Below are positions 60,488-64,000 of a DNA stretch of 64,000 nucleotides, one piece after another (position 1 is the first letter of the stretch; every line of letters begins with the position of its first letter). Both the position numbers and the translations under genes were made by a program. This DNA is from Chitinophagales bacterium (GTDB lineage: Bacteria > Bacteroidota > Bacteroidia > Chitinophagales > LD1): contig JAEUVA010000046.1 of assembly GCA_016787045.1 (NCBI GenBank), positions 62,001 through 126,000 on the forward strand, written 5' to 3'. Below the pieces are notes generated by a model, which ran no database searches, was not told where the DNA came from, and saw nothing but the letters and a program-made list of their open reading frames with translations.

Positions 60488-62397
60488 TTTTGTAGTTTAA
60501 ATTTTATAGTTCCTTCAAAACTTCTGCCGGGCATGGGTCTTTGCAGCACAGTCTGATACATCGCATCGGCCACGTTTGAAACCTTGAAAGAGAACCCAAT
60601 TTCATTATTCCAGAAAACAAAATCTTTTCCGGCTTCAATATCAATCAGGTGAAATCTGCTGAGAGAATGAGAATTATCTGTAGTAACAAAAACCTTGTCC
60701 GTGTAATTTGCTGTGGCTTTGATAAAAAATCTTCGGAAAGCAACATGTAGCGCTGTACTTGCTACATGTTGTGGCACATATATCAACTGTTTGCCATTAG
60801 AGTTATCATTAGCTGTTACCGATGTAAGGTTGGTAGCTTTGGTGTAGCTGTAATTTATCAATACGCCAGCATACCAGTGGTTATGCTGCCAGGATAGTTG
60901 CATCCTCAACTCTGCACCTCTTGAAAATACTTTTTTGACATTAAGTGGTTGCCAATAAACTCCGTTGATTAGCCACATTATCCAGTTGGTTACATGCTTG
61001 GCATAGCCCTTGGCCTCTAACGATAACAATACTTTTTTTTGATGTACAAATCTGGTCCCCAACTCTCCATCCCAACTCTTTTCCGGTTTCAAATTGGGGT
61101 TGCCACCGGGTTGCCAGTACCAATCGTTTAGTGTTGGATACCTAAAGTTACGGGCAGCACTACCAAAAAAAGTAACGCTATTGTCTGCATTTATTGGTTG
61201 AGCATATATCAAAGAAAGTAAAGGCGAAAATGGAGACAGTGCTTTATCGTACAATGCTTGCCGCAGTTGTAACTCCAGTTGCAACTCAGAAACCGGTTTG
61301 TAAGTAACACCTGCCAACCAACGGTTAACATGACGCAACTTTGCAACTTGATAAGCAGGAACAATTGCCCGCTCTAAATCATAATCCCACAATAGTTTTG
61401 CAATTATTTTCCCAATAGGTCTGTAACTCAACCTTGCTGTGTTTCTAAATGCCTGCATGGTTGATTTGCTGCGAAGATTAATTTCCGGGTTAGAGTAATC
61501 AATCACATTATGCAGCCATGCAGTGGAGTAATGAATGGTCACTTTCCGCAAAACACCCTCCCAACCCATCAATGTGCGAATACTATAGTCATTTTGTGTT
61601 TCCTTACTCATTTGTTTGCTAACTATAGGGGGTATTTGCCGCTGTGCGTCTGTAAGCCAAATACTAGCATACAAGTTATTGTTAGCATTGGCCTTAAGCG
61701 TAAACTGCTGCATTGCACTTAGAGTACTTACTCGCGCATGAGTCAAATGCTCAGTTGGCAAACCGGGCTTATAACTATTTTTGAATGGGTAGTTATTACG
61801 CGAATGTAAGTAGTTAAACGCAGTTACCCCCATTAACTTTCCGTTACCATACTTGGCCTGCATACCTGCGCGAGTAGTTTCAAAGCTACCGTAGGTAACA
61901 CTTCCCTCTGCCACAAATCCGGAATCGGGCTGCTGGTAGCTTTGCAACTGTATGGCAGCGCCAATATTGCCGGTGGCCGCTACTCCGCTCATACTCACCG
62001 ATTGCATGCCATTAACGGCAAAGAGCGAAAAATCTACCTGACCCAGCGATGGATTGTTGAGCCGGATGCCATTCCACAGTACATCGGTTTGCGCAGCGCT
62101 TGTACCTCTGTAACTGATGGAAGACAACTGCCCATTGCCATAATTTTTAAAGTAGATGCCGGAGTTTTCACTCAGCAACTGATTTAAACTTCTTGCGGCA
62201 TAGTATCTGCTGCCACCTACCGGGCTTTGCTGCACAATACGAATTATACGGGTAGAAGTTTTTTCTAATGTACTCAATTGTTTCACCACAGAATCGGTGT
62301 GCATAGTTACGGATGGAGCATCAAACACACTACTGCCCGCCTGAGCTGAAACGGCTAAGGCAAATAACACAAGCAGCAATGTGTGAATGATTTTCAT
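60484..62397 (-). CDS. btuB: TonB-dependent receptor, BtuB-like
   Basis: A 637-residue outer-membrane receptor. The signal peptide ends AQAG; a plug domain (about 50-165) contains QSPVGGSRYYAARSLNQLL and GNGQLSSISYRGTSAAQTDVLWNGI, and the barrel follows to the C-terminus. There is no N-terminal carboxypeptidase-like domain as in SusC proteins, which agrees with BtuB. The riboswitch and ABC genes indicate cobalamin. It is driven by TonB, possibly the exb set in this window. Confidence 0.86.
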   Translation of the reverse strand: MKIIHTLLLVLFALAVSAQAGSSVFDAPSVTMHTDSVVKQLSTLEKTSTRIIRIVQQSPVGGSRYYAARSLNQLLSENSGIYFKNYGNGQLSSISYRGTSAAQTDVLWNGIRLNNPSLGQVDFSLFAVNGMQSVSMSGVAATGNIGAAIQLQSYQQPDSGFVAEGSVTYGSFETTRAGMQAKYGNGKLMGVTAFNYLHSRNNYPFKNSYKPGLPTEHLTHARVSTLSAMQQFTLKANANNNLYASIWLTDAQRQIPPIVSKQMSKETQNDYSIRTLMGWEGVLRKVTIHYSTAWLHNVIDYSNPEINLRSKSTMQAFRNTARLSYRPIGKIIAKLLWDYDLERAIVPAYQVAKLRHVNRWLAGVTYKPVSELQLELQLRQALYDKALSPFSPLLSLIYAQPINADNSVTFFGSAARNFRYPTLNDWYWQPGGNPNLKPEKSWDGELGTRFVHQKKVLLSLEAKGYAKHVTNWIMWLINGVYWQPLNVKKVFSRGAELRMQLSWQHNHWYAGVLINYSYTKATNLTSVTANDNSNGKQLIYVPQHVASTALHVAFRRFFIKATANYTDKVFVTTDNSHSLSRFHLIDIEAGKDFVFWNNEIGFSFKVSNVADAMYQTVLQRPMPGRSFEGTIKFKLQK

Positions 62398-62399
62398 GC

Positions 62400-62433
62400 T
62401 AAAAAAATGTCCTGTGGTGGTTTGCCACAGGAC
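62400..62433 (-). terminator. Terminator-like hairpin inside the cobalamin operon
   Basis: On the minus strand GTCCTGTGG and CCACAGGAC (62433-62425 and 62417-62409) form a perfect 9-bp stem with a 7-nt loop, followed by A and seven T. It sits between the DUF4465 gene and the receptor, so it could reduce receptor expression relative to the first gene. Confidence 0.8.
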
Positions 62434-62445
62434 TTTTAAAGTTAT

Positions 62446-63675
62446 TTAGCGCTTAACCAACTTTTGGGTAAAATCCTTCACTTTTAAAAAATACAACCCC
62501 GATGGCCAACTTTGTGTTTCAATAGAAATGATTGCAGATGCAGCTCGTTGTTCAAAGACTACTTCACCTATTGTGTTCAATACAACTATGTCACTTCCAG
62601 GTTGCGTACTTACCGTTAACTCTTGACTAAACGGATTAGGATACACTTTAATACTTTCAGCGATAATGTTGTCAATTGCATTTACACCGGTAATGTTTAC
62701 TGCTAACAATGCAGTATCACAAGCCCCCAACACATCGCATACGCGGTAGGTAATAGTATCAATAGCCAATACTCCCACCTGAGGTGTGTAATGTATATGA
62801 TTGTTCGTTACAGCAACGGTGGCACCGGATACTAATGGGCCACCTATTATGCTAACAGTAAGTGGAGTTGCAGTAGCATCTGCATCATTAAACAATACAT
62901 CTACAACAGTATCGGTTACATAATCTATAGTTACAAAATCGTTTGCAGCTACCGGTGCACTGTTGGCTACATCTAAAGTGATTAGGTTATCTAAACAAAA
63001 ATAGGCCGGGGTATTCATCCCAAAACTGCCGGTATCAGATGAAGTGAGCAAAAAATCTAAACTATCCACTTCTCCCAATGTGATAAGATCTACCCATTGC
63101 CAGTTTTTCAAAATATAATCTTGTGTACTATCGGCAGAACGAAAATCAGCCAAATACACATCCACAAAGCTTTGTTTTAGTGCGCCATTGCGGTAGGCGG
63201 TTACGGTTAGTTTAAACCAATCGGGGTCGGTGCCAGCAGTACCACCAAATTTTTTGGCAAACATATCGCCATGGCGCATGCTCAGGTACGCGTAAGTGGA
63301 GTTAGTTACGTAAAATCCACTCACTAACTTACCGGCAGAGTTGCTAGTGAGCACTGTGCGTACATTGCCATAGGCACTAACTACTGCATAGGTGCTGCTG
63401 TTGTATCCGCTGGCAGTAATGGCCGAATACTGATTCAGATAACCGGCAGTAACCGAGTCGCGCATGGTAGAGTAGCCAAAGCCGCTCCATGAACCCCACT
63501 GTTGGTTATAGTCATTCTGAAAAGTAGCGTAGCCACTGCTAAAACTGCCGGAGAGATCGCTGCCATTCCAAAAAGTATCAATTGGCAGAGCAAGGTTTTC
63601 AAAACCGGCAGTGGTTTGGGCAAATAAAGAAATGGCCAACATAGTGGCACTGAGCATGAGGTTGAATTTCTTCAT
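62446..63675 (-). CDS. DUF4465 protein with T9SS type A sorting domain, first gene of the cobalamin operon
   Basis: A 409-residue secreted or surface protein. The signal peptide ends LFAQ. The DUF4465 domain (about 20-235) has FENLALPIDTFWNGSDLSG and GFGYSTMRDS. A cadherin-like or tandem-95-type module (about 240-330; APVAANDFVTIDY, DVLFNDADA) follows. The C-terminus is a T9SS type A signal (VYPNPFSQELTV, SGLYFLKVKDF). It lies directly behind the riboswitch, so its expression should fall when cobalamin is plentiful. A role in capturing corrinoids at the surface is plausible but unproven. Confidence 0.86.
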   Translation of the reverse strand: MKKFNLMLSATMLAISLFAQTTAGFENLALPIDTFWNGSDLSGSFSSGYATFQNDYNQQWGSWSGFGYSTMRDSVTAGYLNQYSAITASGYNSSTYAVVSAYGNVRTVLTSNSAGKLVSGFYVTNSTYAYLSMRHGDMFAKKFGGTAGTDPDWFKLTVTAYRNGALKQSFVDVYLADFRSADSTQDYILKNWQWVDLITLGEVDSLDFLLTSSDTGSFGMNTPAYFCLDNLITLDVANSAPVAANDFVTIDYVTDTVVDVLFNDADATATPLTVSIIGGPLVSGATVAVTNNHIHYTPQVGVLAIDTITYRVCDVLGACDTALLAVNITGVNAIDNIIAESIKVYPNPFSQELTVSTQPGSDIVVLNTIGEVVFEQRAASAIISIETQSWPSGLYFLKVKDFTQKLVKR

Positions 63676-63796
63676 GGTTTGAAGGGTTTAATGGTTTTTA
63701 AAAAAATTCAGCCACGAAAACGAAAATTGGAAATAGAAACCCTGCAGTGTTTCATTTCTCCGCTTTTTTTCCCGAAAGCTTTTGAATATTGTTGCT

Positions 63797-63997
63797 ACTG
63801 GCAGGTCTTCTGGTTTCCCCGGTTTTTGAAGGCCTTCCCACCGGCTTTGTCCGGCAGTGGCGTGTATCTTCAAAACTTGTAAGCACTATTGGTGCTTCGG
63901 GGTTACAGCAGCGGGTACTACTCAGGATTTTCACCTGATTCCCTCTTAGGGCGTTGTGGAAATGCTCCACGCGGCCACCGGTAACGGGTGCGAAATA
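63797..63997 (-). promoter_or_regulatory. Cobalamin riboswitch
   Basis: Read on the minus strand, the right edge contains the conserved set in order: GTGGA-GCATT-TCCAC hairpin, GGGAATCAGGTG (63943-63932), GTAGTACCCGCTGCTGTAA (near 63920-63903), GCCACTG (B12 box, 63861-63855) and a 3' AAGACCTGCC (near 63809-63800). This order and text match the adenosylcobalamin-type aptamer closely. It is about 120 nt upstream of the DUF4465 ATG. No expression platform was assigned with confidence; the promoter lies beyond the window. Confidence 0.93.
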
Positions 63998-64000
63998 AGC

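Overview
The window is a stretch of chromosome from a member of the Bacteroidota. The evidence is type IX secretion (T9SS) sorting domains, a PorP/SprF plus PorE-like gene pair, promoter sites of the Bacteroidota form TTTG-N18-20-TAnnTTTG, tRNAs without an encoded CCA, mostly A-rich rather than Shine-Dalgarno leaders, and a BtuB/BtuG-like vitamin B12 locus. Lower taxonomy (perhaps Chitinophagales or Sphingobacteriales) cannot be fixed from sequence alone. Most of the window is ordinary core genome; no prophage, insertion sequence or CRISPR array was seen.

Layout. 1-8291: 3' part of pheT, a SCO-type copper protein, a Gfo/Idh/MocA oxidoreductase, a UbiA-type prenyltransferase, a 3-hydroxyacyl-CoA dehydrogenase run, tRNA-Leu(CAG) with a strong terminator, and a radical SAM/SPASM protein. 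8443-12418: gyrB, a PAS histidine kinase and a single-domain rhodanese. 12420-18983: a T9SS surface set (PorP/SprF barrel, PorE-like OmpA protein, type B cargo). 19172-25092: exbB-exbD-exbD-tonB followed, after an internal terminator, by a small membrane protein, a PstS-like lipoprotein and a TPR protein; a near-perfect promoter precedes exbB. 25093-25858: a gene-free stretch holding a 41-bp tandem repeat. 25859-39119: TPM and vWA proteins, a YggS-type PLP protein, a long plus-strand run (DUF4296, CoA-transferase A/B, membrane protein, PabC-like, folB, RmlD-like, lipA, SDR), M48 protease, udk, yceI and a threonine-dehydrogenase-like epimerase. 39123-52604: LysM-TPR protein, a large T9SS protein, DUF721, rpsP-rimM, SixA-like phosphatase, polysaccharide deacetylase, formyltransferase, aroB-aroA, glutathione peroxidase, CDGSH protein and a T9SS subtilase.

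The most interesting region is 52700-55890. A promoter is followed by a 26-codon open frame with six consecutive Cys codons, then a 12-bp intrinsic terminator hairpin with nine T, then four tightly packed genes resembling mycobacterial CysM, Mec, CysO and MoeZ, and then a tRNA-Cys(GCA) gene. This looks like a protein-thiocarboxylate cysteine biosynthesis operon controlled by a Cys-codon transcription attenuator. The sulfur carrier ends Gly-Gly-Ser-His, so its tail probably has to be removed, most likely by the JAMM protease encoded just upstream, before it can be activated.

55919-64000: a 1-Cys peroxiredoxin, then a minus-strand cobalamin operon headed by a cobalamin riboswitch at the window's right edge: DUF4465 T9SS protein, internal terminator-like hairpin, BtuB-like receptor, BtuG-like beta-propeller lipoprotein, and BtuF-, BtuC- and BtuD-like ABC transporter parts.
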